A stretch of DNA of 43,987 bases from Ktedonobacteraceae bacterium (GTDB lineage Bacteria > Chloroflexota > Ktedonobacteria > Ktedonobacterales > Ktedonobacteraceae), in assembly GCA_019240835.1 (NCBI GenBank), contig JAFAXQ010000254.1:1-43987 (forward strand). The letters are read 5' to 3'. A program made the translations under genes and the position numbers. The stretch's first letter is position 1. The number at the start of each line of letters is the position of its first letter. Shown here piece by piece: positions 25,522-34,233 of the stretch. The notes below the pieces were generated by a model, which had not been told where the DNA came from, searched no databases, and saw only the letters and a program-made list of their open reading frames with translations.

Positions 25522-26706
25522 TCAGCCAAGCTTTCTTCTTGCTGCCGCTCTCCACTTTTCACGCTGTTGTTCGCGGATCTTCTCGGCTGCAGGAATATAA
25601 CAAGCCAGAAATTGATCGCGGAAGGCAGGATAACTCCCAGTGAGGATTGCGTTGCGCAAACGTGTGGCAAGGCGCAACATAAAGCGGATATTGTGGATAC
25701 TGCCAAGGCGGTAGTAGAGCTGTTCTTCACTACGTGCAAGATGGTGGACATAAGCCGCGCTATAGTTCCGGCACGTGTAGCAATCGCAACCTTGCTCTAT
25801 AGGGGTGTGTATCGCACGGAAGCGGGCGGTTTTGACGTTGACACGGCCAGAAGAGGTGAAGAGACCACCATGACGTGCTACACGTGTAGGCAAGACACAA
25901 TCGAACATATCTATACCTAATCCCACACCGATCACCAGGTCTTCTGGTGAGCCGACACCGAGTAGGTGACGTGGCTTCTCACGGGGTAATGCCAGTGTCA
26001 CATAGGGCAATATCTCCCACATCTGCGTCTTTGATTCGCCTACAGAGAGGCCACCAACAGAAATTCCAGAAAAAGGCATGCCGCCAATGATGCGTGCGCT
26101 CTGCTGACGCAATTCCGCTTCGCACCCACCTTGTACAATACCGAAGAGGGCCTGCTCTGAACGATAGCGCTGTTTAGCAACAAGAGCACGCTCTTCCCAA
26201 CGATGAGTGCGCTCCATCGCTTGCAAAGCATCTGCATATGAGCAAGGATAGTCAGTACAGATATCAAGTGGAAGGATAATATCTGCTCCCAACTCGGCCT
26301 CAATCTGCATAACACTTTCAGGAGTAAGGGTGTGTAACGAGCCGTCGAGATGCGATGTGAAGGCAACGCCCTCCTCGCTCAGCTTGCGCAAATGACCAAG
26401 GCTCCAGACTTGGAAACCACCACTATCGGTCAGAAGAGGACCATCCCAATGCATAAAAGAATGTAGTCCTCCGAACGAGTCAATGAGTGCAGAGCCAGGG
26501 CGCAGCATCAGGTGATAGGTATTAGCAAGAATAATGCTGGCACCAGCAGAGTGTAACTCTTCCGGCGAAACGCTCTTCACCGTCGCTTGTGTGCCGACAG
26601 GCATAAAGATGGGAGTTTGAATCGTGCCATGTGCTGTGTGGATAGTGCATGCTCGTGCCCCTGTGGTAGGGCACTCAGCATCGATTGTAAAGGTCAACAA
26701 TGACAT
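25522..26706 (-). CDS. tgt: Queuine tRNA-ribosyltransferase (tRNA-guanine transglycosylase)
   Basis: Exchanges guanine at position 34 of GUN tRNAs for the queuosine precursor preQ1. The 394-residue protein starts at ATG 26706 with AAGGA 5 nt upstream. Motifs: LLTDSGGFQVWSL with the general-base Asp, FGIVQGG and SVGGLSVGE around the base pocket, LLGVGSPEDL, GIDMFDCVLPTRVARHGG with the nucleophilic Asp, and the zinc site CDCYTC with a His in YVHHL. All key residues look intact. It stands alone, with no queA or preQ1 synthesis genes beside it. The 25307-25521 gap between it and the glycosyltransferase gene is AT-rich and holds nothing I can identify. Confidence 0.97.
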   Translation of the reverse strand: MSLLTFTIDAECPTTGARACTIHTAHGTIQTPIFMPVGTQATVKSVSPEELHSAGASIILANTYHLMLRPGSALIDSFGGLHSFMHWDGPLLTDSGGFQVWSLGHLRKLSEEGVAFTSHLDGSLHTLTPESVMQIEAELGADIILPLDICTDYPCSYADALQAMERTHRWEERALVAKQRYRSEQALFGIVQGGCEAELRQQSARIIGGMPFSGISVGGLSVGESKTQMWEILPYVTLALPREKPRHLLGVGSPEDLVIGVGLGIDMFDCVLPTRVARHGGLFTSSGRVNVKTARFRAIHTPIEQGCDCYTCRNYSAAYVHHLARSEEQLYYRLGSIHNIRFMLRLATRLRNAILTGSYPAFRDQFLACYIPAAEKIREQQREKWRAAARRKLG

Positions 26707-27039
26707 GTGTTCCTTAATTGAACCCTAGGGATGGAATAGATTTTCACCATTCTCTCACAACCGTCAAGGTTACGAAAGAACACACAGAGAAAAACTTGTT
26801 CTGGCTACGTCGAGCAAGTTTTTCTCTATGCGTTCACAAATTCCTCTGGAATGACTGATAAAGCCCTTGCAAATAGCCTAGGGATGGTGTATGCTGCAAG
26901 CGGTATCCAATCTCGGTCTCGCGTACAGTGCTCGTCCAGAGTATCCAATCCCACGCTGGTAGCGGGAGAGAACGACTGGTGACATCTGCAAGGATATGGA
27001 CCTGGAGGATTACCAACATATCACTAAGGAGGTCTCTAG
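26707..27039. other. Divergent intergenic region between tgt and a zinc-ribbon gene
   Basis: No gene is supported. It holds the inverted repeat at 26786-26827 and must carry the tgt promoter and the promoter of the plus-strand gene starting at 27040. A 61-codon minus-strand ORF (26834-27019) lacks family resemblance and is not called. Confidence 0.4.
26786..26827. terminator. Terminator-like inverted repeat upstream of tgt
   Basis: Perfect 13-bp arms AGAGAAAAACTTG / CAAGTTTTTCTCT (26786-26798 and 26815-26827) with a 16-nt loop. A/T-rich arms give T tracts in both directions. There is no gene ending nearby on either strand, so its role is unclear. Confidence 0.5.
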
Positions 27040-27366
27040 TTGAACTTCGTTGACAAAACCCTCACATGTCGTGAGTGCGAACAGCCCTTCACATTCACAG
27101 CAGGAGAACAAGAGTTCTACCAGCAAAAGGGCCTAGTGAACCAGCCTGCTCGTTGCCCTGAGTGCCGCGCCAGACGCCGTAGCAGTGGTGGTGCTGACGC
27201 ACGTCATGGTGGCCGCTCTGGCTCAGAGTCGCGTGCCCCACGGGTTATGTATACTGTGACTTGCGATGCGTGTGGCGCTGAGACACAGGTACCGTTTGAA
27301 CCCAAACAAGACAAACCCGTCTACTGCAGCCCATGCTACGATAAGGTTCGAGTCGCACGTGGCTAA
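27040..27366 (+). CDS. Zinc-ribbon domain protein (zf-trcl type)
   Basis: A 108-residue protein with two cysteine-pair zinc sites. The first (residues 8-44, LTCRECEQPFTF ... ARCPECRARR) matches the short probable-zinc-ribbon family seen in Chloroflexi and Cyanobacteria. The second (VTCDACGAETQVPF ... VYCSPCYDKV) is a CxxC-CxxC ribbon near the C-terminus. A flexible Gly/Ser/Arg-rich linker joins them. The start is TTG 27040, decided by a perfect AAGGAGG with 7-nt spacing; no ATG is suitably placed. The function is unknown; nucleic-acid or protein binding is a reasonable guess. A weak hairpin (AAGCCGAG/CTTGGCTT, 27389-27411) follows the stop. Confidence 0.85.
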   Translation: MNFVDKTLTCRECEQPFTFTAGEQEFYQQKGLVNQPARCPECRARRRSSGGADARHGGRSGSESRAPRVMYTVTCDACGAETQVPFEPKQDKPVYCSPCYDKVRVARG

Positions 27367-27563
27367 TTCCCCTTAAGCCGCGTAGGCAAAGCCGAGGTGT
27401 GTTCTTGGCTTCGCCTTCTCTTGTGTATATTCCCTTGGAATAGATTTATTGCCCTAGGCGTTCCTTTCTTATATAGATAAAAAAAGCGAGTATACTCCCT
27501 ATACTGCACTACGAGGTGCTACCACCAGGCGCGGCTTGGACGAATAGCGCCTTATAGCTGTTG

Positions 27564-27619
27564 AGAAAAAGTGCTAGCAAGGGAGCAACTTTTGTTACTC
27601 CCTTGCTAGCACTTTTTCT
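27564..27619 (+). terminator. Long hairpin just upstream of the first RelA/SpoT gene
   Basis: Perfect 22-bp inverted repeat (arms 27564-27585 and 27598-27619, AGAAAAAGTGCTAGC...) with a 12-nt loop. The second arm ends ACTTTTTCTT. It lies 21 bp before the TTG start at 27641, so it is either the terminator of the upstream gene or a leader structure of the downstream one. Confidence 0.6.
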
Positions 27620-27640
27620 TAAAGTGAAGAGAAATAACGT

Positions 27641-29932
27641 TTGTTCAACAATCATCGCACTCCTTCACAATTGACGCTGGCAGACTTATTGGCCAAGACG
27701 GGGCAGTATCTAGCATCTCAGGATGCAGAGAAGATTCAACGTGCCTATGCCTTGGCGAGCGAGGCACACAAGGGAACTTCGCGCTGTACAGGAGAACCCT
27801 TCATCCAGCATCCCTTGGAGGTAGCGTTATTGCTTGCTACTCTGCGTATTGATGCCGATGGTATCGTGGCGGCATTGCTGCATGACGTAGTCGAAGATAC
27901 ACACTACTCGCTAGGCGACCTGCAAGAACAGTTCGGCTCTAGCGTAGCCATTATCGTAGATGGAGTAACGAAATTTGACATGCTGGCGCAGACATCCTCC
28001 ACCCTAAAAGAGAATGGACAGGGGCATCCCGCTGTAATAGATAAACGTCAACAACGCATTGAGACCGTACGCAAGATGTTATTAGCTATGGTAGAGGATC
28101 CCCGCGTGGCGGTGCTTAAGTTGGCTGACCGTCTCCTCAATATGCGCACGTTAGATGCGATGAACTCGGCACAACAGCAGAATAAGGCTCGCGAGACACG
28201 AGAAATTTATGCTCCCCTGGCAAGAAGGTTGGGCATGTCGCTTGTACAGGAAGAGCTTGAGGATCTCGCACTCAAGTACTTGGAGCCTGAGAAGTACACA
28301 CGTCTCGTGCAATTAGTAAAGAAAGAGATGGAGAGACAGCGCGCCTCTATTGATCTTATACATCACAAACTACAGGAGGAGATGGAGCGAGCGCGAATCA
28401 AGGCCGAGGTGCAGGTGTCGCAGAAACATCTTGCTAGCATTAATCGCAAGCTAGGTGACCTACTGCGTCAACCAAACGAAGGAGAAATGAACCAGCTATA
28501 TGACCTCGTCTCTTTCCGCATCTTGGTCGATACAGACGCTGAGTGCTATCTGGCACTCGGACATATTCATGCCCTGTGGCGGCACAGAGATGTGCGTATT
28601 AAGAACTTTATCGCTACACCTGGTTATCAATCCTTGCACACCACTGTCTTCTGCCTGGAGGATCAGCTTGCCGAGATTCAAATTCGTACACACCAGATGC
28701 AGCGCACTGCCGACTTCGGTATTGCTAGCTACTGGCACCTACAGGAGCGTGTTGACAGAGAGGATACAAAGCTAAACGGCTGGCCTCTCTCCTATTACGA
28801 AATGGTTAACTGGATTAAGCAACTGCGAGAGTGGCAGCGCGAATTACTGCAGAGTGCCGACGAGTTTGTTGAGGCGGTCAAAGGGGATATTTTCCAGGAA
28901 CAGATTTTCGTCTTCACCCCAAAGGGCGAGGTGATGGATTTGCCGAGAGGCTCAACACCGCTTGATATGGCATATCGCATACATACTGACTTGGGAGACC
29001 ATTGTGTTGGTGCGAACATCATTGATACAGGTAGACTGGTAACACGCTTTGTGCCGCTCGACTACAAGCTTAAGGGTGGAGAAATTGTCGATATCCTGGT
29101 GAATAGCGCTGTACATCCGACACGTGACTGGCTCTCCTTTGCTCGTACCACCACTGCACGCAACAAGATTCGTCGCTACCTGAAAACATATGAGCGCGAG
29201 ATTGATCTTCAGCTTGGTCGTGAACGGCTGGACCTAGCGCTCAAGGCATCAGCAGGCATAGGGCTTAGTGAAAAGATTGAGCAAGTACTGCAAGCATTAC
29301 TTGATGAGTCCCCTACTCTACTCAAAAAGTATGCAACACTTGATGATATCTACATCGCATTAGGACGAAAAGATGTGTGGGTAGAAAACCTGATGGAGCC
29401 GCTGCTGCCGAGGTTACAAGGTATAAGCAAATTGCTGTCCGAGGCAAGCATTTCCAATGGCACAAAAAATGGCTGCTACCGTCACGGCCAAGTACACGGC
29501 AACATGTTAGTCAGACAGGCGCACTGCTGTGACCCCCTTCCCGGTGACACCATTGTAGGCATCCTTCATCCCAGCAAGGGTGTGTGGGTGCATCGTAGCA
29601 ATTGCCGCTTACTGCGTCGCCATGACAATGCGAAAGCTAGAGTAGAGATCAATTGGTTACAAATTGAAGCATCATCCTATCACGTGCCGATCACCATTAT
29701 TGCACGCGACCGCGCTGGTCTACTACGCGATGTAACGGCGGTAGTGGCTGATGCAGGTATCAATATGACAACGGTCACCACCTTAACGAATGCCTCATTA
29801 CAGAAGGCTGTGATTAGCATCACATTGGAGCTAAACGCTGCTGCTGAAGTCATCGACCAAGTAGAGCGTATCTTCCGCCGTTTGCGACAGGTTAAAAATG
29901 TTGTTAGCGTTGAGAGAGCTTATCAACAGTAG
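27641..29932 (+). CDS. RelA/SpoT family protein 1, hydrolase-competent with degraded synthetase site
   Basis: Long RelA/SpoT homolog (763 residues) in (p)ppGpp metabolism. Order: HD hydrolase, synthetase, TGS (IFVFTPKGEVMDLPRGSTPLD), helical and zinc-finger region (HCCDPLPGD ... HRSNC) and C-terminal ACT. The hydrolase metal site is intact: H57, H81-D82, E85-D86 (LLHDVVEDT) and KLADRL. The synthetase is altered: the Asp expected before CY is E301 (DAECYLALG), the loop usually read as FKDYIAxPKxNGYQS is shortened to IKNFIATPGYQS, and only YQSLHTT and EIQIRT are normal. So it is probably a net hydrolase (SpoT-like); this is inference from residues. The TTG start 27641 has a weak GAAGAG site. 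Its last codons overlap the next gene, a paralog. Confidence 0.93.
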   Translation: MFNNHRTPSQLTLADLLAKTGQYLASQDAEKIQRAYALASEAHKGTSRCTGEPFIQHPLEVALLLATLRIDADGIVAALLHDVVEDTHYSLGDLQEQFGSSVAIIVDGVTKFDMLAQTSSTLKENGQGHPAVIDKRQQRIETVRKMLLAMVEDPRVAVLKLADRLLNMRTLDAMNSAQQQNKARETREIYAPLARRLGMSLVQEELEDLALKYLEPEKYTRLVQLVKKEMERQRASIDLIHHKLQEEMERARIKAEVQVSQKHLASINRKLGDLLRQPNEGEMNQLYDLVSFRILVDTDAECYLALGHIHALWRHRDVRIKNFIATPGYQSLHTTVFCLEDQLAEIQIRTHQMQRTADFGIASYWHLQERVDREDTKLNGWPLSYYEMVNWIKQLREWQRELLQSADEFVEAVKGDIFQEQIFVFTPKGEVMDLPRGSTPLDMAYRIHTDLGDHCVGANIIDTGRLVTRFVPLDYKLKGGEIVDILVNSAVHPTRDWLSFARTTTARNKIRRYLKTYEREIDLQLGRERLDLALKASAGIGLSEKIEQVLQALLDESPTLLKKYATLDDIYIALGRKDVWVENLMEPLLPRLQGISKLLSEASISNGTKNGCYRHGQVHGNMLVRQAHCCDPLPGDTIVGILHPSKGVWVHRSNCRLLRRHDNAKARVEINWLQIEASSYHVPITIIARDRAGLLRDVTAVVADAGINMTTVTTLTNASLQKAVISITLELNAAAEVIDQVERIFRRLRQVKNVVSVERAYQQ

Positions 29933-32444
29933 GGCTTTTGCAAGGCTACCAGAAACAAAGTACATGATGGACAGGCTCTTAGAAAAACAACAACACAGTA
30001 TACAAGATGTTTCAGCAGTAACGGCACAACTCTTCGATCTGGTACAGTCACACATGTCAGCATCTGAAGTAGAGCGTGTACAACGTGCTCTTAAAATCGC
30101 ACAAGAAACATGTCAGGGGGTAATCGGTACTGAGCAACTTCCGCCTTTGGAGCATGCATTGACAGTAGCAATCATTCTAGCACAGATGCATATTGATGCT
30201 GTTGGAGTCTGTGCTGGTTTGATCTTTGAAGCTGTTGATGCCAATTTGCTCTCGCTTGAGCGTGTTAAGCAAGAGCTTGGACCTGCGCCTGCATACGTCA
30301 TCGACAGCATGCTGCGACTCAACATTCTAGAACGTAAGAAGCAGACTGTTATAGAGGCCGCTGTTAATGCCCAAAGCGGACAACAGAAAGGCACCAGGAA
30401 GGGGTCGGAGGAGCGAGAAGAGAAGAACAGTAGCGCAAGCGAGGAGAACAAAAAGCGACGCACCCGCGAACTTCAGCGTCATCAACAGGCCGAAACAGTG
30501 CGCAAGATGTTCGTTGCCATGGCCGAGGATCCCAGAGTGGTCCTGCTCAAACTGGCCTACAGATTGAGCACGCTGAGCTTGATGTGCCTTCCCAACTACA
30601 CAGGCGACCTCCAGGAGAGGCTCACTATAGCCGAGGAGTCTCGCGAGATTTACGCCCCCTTGGCCGGACGGCTAGGCATGTCACGTATGGAGAGTGAGCT
30701 AGAGGACCTGGCCTTCCAGATTTTAGAGCCAGAAACATACCAGTGGGTGCGCCAAGTCGTCGAAATGGAAAACAAGCAGAGGCGCTCGTATGTCGAGCGT
30801 GTGTGCGCAATTTTGCGCCAGGAGATGGTAGCGATAGGTGTGCAAGCTACTGTTTCGGGCCGCGTCAAACACTTGTACAGTTTTTACAAGAAACTACAGC
30901 GCAATGCAGGAGATGTGGGAAGCCTAGAGAACCTCAAGAAGGCAGCCGATATCAATCAAATTCATGACGTAATCGCCTTTCGCATTCTAGTGGATACGAC
31001 GCCAGATTGTTATCTAGTGCTAGGACACGTTCACAGTCTATGGAAGCCGAAAGAGGGCCGCATCAAGGACTTAATTGCTAACCCCAAGCCCAACGGATAT
31101 AGCGCCCTGCATACGACTGTCTTTTGTCTCGACGACCAGCTTGCAGAGGTGCAAATCCGCACGCATGCAATGCACGAGATGGCCGAGTATGGCGTAGCAA
31201 TGCACTGGCATTATAAAGACATTGGAGATACTGCGTCGGCTTCCGCTAAAGAACTGCTCTCCTGGCTGCGCCAACTGGCTGAGTGGCAGCGTGACATCCG
31301 GGCCTCTAATACGACTGATACTGAGTTTGCCAATGCGGTCAAACAGGATATCTTCCAAGAGCAGATTTTTGTCTTTACTCCTAAAGGCGAAGTCAAGGAC
31401 TTACCCGTTGGCTCGACTCCGCTTGATTTCGCCTATCGCGTTCACACCAAAGTTGGCGACCACTGTGCTGGCGCACGTATCATCACCGAAATCGGTAGAG
31501 GTGACGGAGAGCGCCTCGTGACACGTATGGTACCACTGGATTACGAACTGAAGAGCGGTGAAATCGTGGATATCGTCACCACTCGTAGCGCTCACCCCAC
31601 CCGTGACTGGCTGAGATTCGCCCACACAGCAGCCGCCAAGAGCAAGATACGTCGATATCTCAAGACACACGAACGCCATATCAACATACAGATAGGCAGG
31701 GAACGCTTGGATAAGGCATTAGGTGCGCGTGGTCTAGAGGCGGTGAACGAGGAGGCCGAAAACTGGCTCTGCGGCGAGTATCGTGTCAACTCATTTGAAG
31801 ACTTACTCGCCTCTATCGGTGCCAACAATGTGCGCCCTCATGCCGTCGCTGTCAAGCTAACCGAGCACTGGCAACAACTGCGTGAAGGGAAAGAGCCAAA
31901 GGATACAAAAGAGAAAGAAGAAGAGCCTTTAACATTGCCTGCCTCGACGAACAAACAGCTCTCTTCTGCTCGCTTGCAGGTTGCGGGTGTAAGCGGTCTC
32001 TTAACAAGGTTAGCCAACTGTTGCTGTCCTTTACCTAGCGACGAGATTGTAGGCTTCATTAGCCGCGGCAGGGGAGTTATTGTCCACCGCGCCGACTGCT
32101 GGAACGTAAGCCGCTACCGACAAAGCGACCAAGAGCGGGTCATTGATGTCAGTTGGGTAAGTATGAGCCAGCCACACTATCGCGCACCAGTGGTTATTGT
32201 CGCTCATGATCGTCCGGGCCTGATCCGCGATATTGCCACTGTTGTTTCTGAGATTGGTGTCAACATGACAACAGTTACTACGCACCTCAATAGCAAACAT
32301 GAAGTGTTTATCAATGCTACCCTAGAGATAGATGGGGTGGAGCAGATGTATCGCCTCTTTGCGCACCTTGAGAAGGTAAGGGATGTAGTGCATGTAGAAC
32401 GTGAGCTTGGCAAATGGGCCAATGCACAAAGTACGAAACAATGA
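29898..32444 (+). CDS. RelA/SpoT family protein 2, synthetase-competent with dead hydrolase site
   Basis: Second long RelA/SpoT homolog (848 residues from ATG 29898, which overlaps the previous gene by 35 bp; ATG 29964 is an alternative and neither has a strong site). Same domain order as its neighbour. The hydrolase domain has lost its metal ligands: where the paralog has LLHDVVEDT this has LIFEAVDAN (F110, E111, D114, A115), and KLADRL has become KLAYRL. A charged insertion (about 155-195, Lys/Glu/Arg-rich) also interrupts it. The synthetase is canonical: PDCYLVLGHVH, RIKDLIANPKPNGYSALHTT and EVQIRT. TGS, zinc-finger (CCCPLPSD) and ACT parts are present. It should therefore be a RelA-like synthetase only. 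It is likely cotranslated with gene 1 and ends in a terminator shared with the sigma-factor gene. Confidence 0.94.
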   Translation: MLLALRELINSRAFARLPETKYMMDRLLEKQQHSIQDVSAVTAQLFDLVQSHMSASEVERVQRALKIAQETCQGVIGTEQLPPLEHALTVAIILAQMHIDAVGVCAGLIFEAVDANLLSLERVKQELGPAPAYVIDSMLRLNILERKKQTVIEAAVNAQSGQQKGTRKGSEEREEKNSSASEENKKRRTRELQRHQQAETVRKMFVAMAEDPRVVLLKLAYRLSTLSLMCLPNYTGDLQERLTIAEESREIYAPLAGRLGMSRMESELEDLAFQILEPETYQWVRQVVEMENKQRRSYVERVCAILRQEMVAIGVQATVSGRVKHLYSFYKKLQRNAGDVGSLENLKKAADINQIHDVIAFRILVDTTPDCYLVLGHVHSLWKPKEGRIKDLIANPKPNGYSALHTTVFCLDDQLAEVQIRTHAMHEMAEYGVAMHWHYKDIGDTASASAKELLSWLRQLAEWQRDIRASNTTDTEFANAVKQDIFQEQIFVFTPKGEVKDLPVGSTPLDFAYRVHTKVGDHCAGARIITEIGRGDGERLVTRMVPLDYELKSGEIVDIVTTRSAHPTRDWLRFAHTAAAKSKIRRYLKTHERHINIQIGRERLDKALGARGLEAVNEEAENWLCGEYRVNSFEDLLASIGANNVRPHAVAVKLTEHWQQLREGKEPKDTKEKEEEPLTLPASTNKQLSSARLQVAGVSGLLTRLANCCCPLPSDEIVGFISRGRGVIVHRADCWNVSRYRQSDQERVIDVSWVSMSQPHYRAPVVIVAHDRPGLIRDIATVVSEIGVNMTTVTTHLNSKHEVFINATLEIDGVEQMYRLFAHLEKVRDVVHVERELGKWANAQSTKQ

Positions 32445-32476
32445 AGTGGGACAAGCTTTATTTGTCCCACTTCATT
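32440..32476. terminator. Shared bidirectional terminator, RelA/SpoT 2 and sigma factor
   Basis: Perfect 15-bp inverted repeat AATGAAGTGGGACAA / TTGTCCCACTTCATT with a 7-nt loop. The stop codon of the RelA/SpoT gene lies inside the left arm; the convergent sigma-factor gene ends 34 bp further on. Confidence 0.8.
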
Positions 32477-32510
32477 GCCGCAAATTTCTTTGTCAACATT
32501 TGCAAACAGC

Positions 32511-33731
32511 TTAGCCGCGCAGGCGCTCCAACACAGGGGGTTGGCGCAACTTCGCTAAAGCACCAGCTTCGATCTGGCGTACGCGTTCGCGTGTAATGCC
32601 CAGTTCTCTTCCCACCTGCTCTAGTGGGTGGGCTTGACCATTACCCAAACCGAAGCGAAGCCGTAATACCAATTGCTCCCGTGGAGTCAGGACAGACTCA
32701 AGAACACGTTGCACTTCATCCTTGAGCGTCTGCGTAGTAGCGATGTCCTCGGGAGAAGCCGAGTCTGTGTCTGCCAGCACATCACCCAATTCCTGTTCCT
32801 CGTCCTCACCAACTGGCAATTCTAAAGAAACAGGGGCTCCTGGTGCTGCTTGTAGCTCGATCATCCGTATAGGATCAAGCCCTGTCGCATCGGCCAGCTC
32901 GATCTCTGTAGGCTCACGTCCCAACTCTTGCAGCAAACGCTGGCGCTCACGGCGAATACGGTTCAGCGCCGTATTGACGTAGACAGGCAAGCGAATAGTA
33001 CGACCCTTGTCTGCAACGGCTCGGCTAATGGCTTGGCGAATCCACCAAGTGGCGTGAGTGGAGAAGCGATGACCACGTCGCCAATCATACCGCTGAACTG
33101 CCCGAATCAGACCAATATTGCCCTCTTGAATCAAATCCAACAAGGTAAGGCCGCGTCCAACATATCGTTTTGCAATACTCACTACAAGACGGAGATTTGC
33201 CAAGATAAATTGTTTCATGGCATCGCGATCACCTTGTTCAATGCGCTGAGCGAGTTCGACCTCGCGCTCGTGCGTAATCATAGGAACACGCCCGATTTCA
33301 CGCAAATAGGTCATCACGGCATCTGACTCACCCGCGTCAGTGGCATTGGCCGTGTTCTCATCTTGTTCTTCAGAGCGACGACGACGCATAGCAGAGCGAC
33401 GGACGGGTTGCTCTCCCCCTGTTGCCATCGTAGGAAGTGCAAGAAGGGAATTGACCTCCAATGCAGGTGAGCCTGTAAGCTGAGTCAGTTCTTCATGCAT
33501 ATCAGACATTTCTTCCAACTCAAGGGAACTGGATTCTAGACCGACAAGGTCTTCTTCCATCTCCTGCTCATCTTTACCCGCTTCCTCTACATCATCCTCT
33601 GGTCTATCTTCAAGATCTTTGGTGAGCAACTGCTCGACGATGTCGAACGGCTTCCCGTCAAGACCTGAGTCCGCATGTAAGTCACTTAAGGCAAGCGTTG
33701 GTCCCGTCATGGCACGCTCTACATCTATCAT
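32511..33731 (-). CDS. RNA polymerase sigma factor, RpoD/SigA type
   Basis: A 406-residue sigma-70 protein. An acidic, low-complexity N-terminus (about 1-130) replaces a recognisable region 1.1. Region 1.2 follows (DAVMTYLREIGRVPMITHERE), then 2.1-2.4 (FILANLRLVVSIAKRYVGRG, DLIQEGNIGLIRAVQRYDW, RFSTHATWWIRQAI), region 3 (RTIRLPVYVNTALNRIRR) and region 4 (LTPREQLVLRLRFGL, GITRERVRQIEAGALAKLR). The core-binding and -10/-35 recognition helices are all intact, so it is a group 1 or close group 2 factor. Whether it is the only primary sigma factor cannot be judged from one window. The 5' leader may be long: a -10-like TATAAT lies about 190 bp upstream. Confidence 0.93.
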   Translation of the reverse strand: MIDVERAMTGPTLALSDLHADSGLDGKPFDIVEQLLTKDLEDRPEDDVEEAGKDEQEMEEDLVGLESSSLELEEMSDMHEELTQLTGSPALEVNSLLALPTMATGGEQPVRRSAMRRRRSEEQDENTANATDAGESDAVMTYLREIGRVPMITHEREVELAQRIEQGDRDAMKQFILANLRLVVSIAKRYVGRGLTLLDLIQEGNIGLIRAVQRYDWRRGHRFSTHATWWIRQAISRAVADKGRTIRLPVYVNTALNRIRRERQRLLQELGREPTEIELADATGLDPIRMIELQAAPGAPVSLELPVGEDEEQELGDVLADTDSASPEDIATTQTLKDEVQRVLESVLTPREQLVLRLRFGLGNGQAHPLEQVGRELGITRERVRQIEAGALAKLRQPPVLERLRG

Positions 33732-34233
33732 TATGCGCCCTCCATGAAAAGTAATATCTCAAGCAGGCAAGATATGCAGTTCTTCTGTCTAGTCGACACT
33801 CGGGGAAAAGAGCCTTTGCTGGGACGATCCATCCAAGTGTCGAGTGGGAGGAGATCAAGAACGTAAACCTTATCTGCGCTAATTACAACACCACCAGGGC
33901 AAAGAATATTCCATAGTTCAATTATAACGCAAGTCTCTCTTTCATTCTAGTCTTTCACCCCTCCTTTTTGGGGCGTTATGGCCAATGAGAAAACTTTTGT
34001 TTCCATGTTATACGTTCTAACACCCATCAAGGTAGCAAATAGCCGATTTGAAAGCCTTGACGCAGTACAACCCTTTCTCTAGTTTCTTTCAATCCTCGGT
34101 AGTTCATAGGGAACTGCCGCAAAGCCTGCCTGAAAACGAACAGGCCGCTATTAGGATACAATAGATGGTATTATTAAGCAACGCAGGACTCTTTTCCGAG
34201 AAGGATGCGTGAGTATACGCCAGAATAGGTGTC
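33732..34233. other. Divergent intergenic region, sigma-factor leader and dnaJ-like gene
   Basis: About 500 bp with no supported gene. Toward the sigma-factor gene it has a -10-like TATAAT on the minus strand (33921-33926, no good -35) and a stem at 33794-33804/33834-33844. Toward the DnaJ-domain gene a TACAAT (34157-34162) is the best -10 candidate. A short hairpin with GGGG/CCCC arms lies near 33958-33973. Confidence 0.4.
33794..33844 (-). promoter_or_regulatory. Inverted repeat in the sigma-factor leader
   Basis: Arms TCGACACTCGG (33794-33804) and CCAAGTGTCGA (33834-33844) pair over 11 bp with one mismatch or wobble, enclosing 29 nt. It would lie in the 5' leader of the sigma-factor message, or be a binding site for a dimeric regulator. 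Confidence 0.35.

Noticed and set aside
25471-25920. 149-codon plus-strand frame opposite the 3' half of tgt
   Set aside because: tgt is intact on the minus strand with its zinc site in this region; the frame is a shadow.
27480-27620. Possible T-box leader before the RelA/SpoT gene (GGTGCTACCACC near 27513)
   Set aside because: The T-box core AGGGTGGNACCGCG is not present, and the downstream gene is not an aminoacyl-tRNA synthetase or amino-acid gene.
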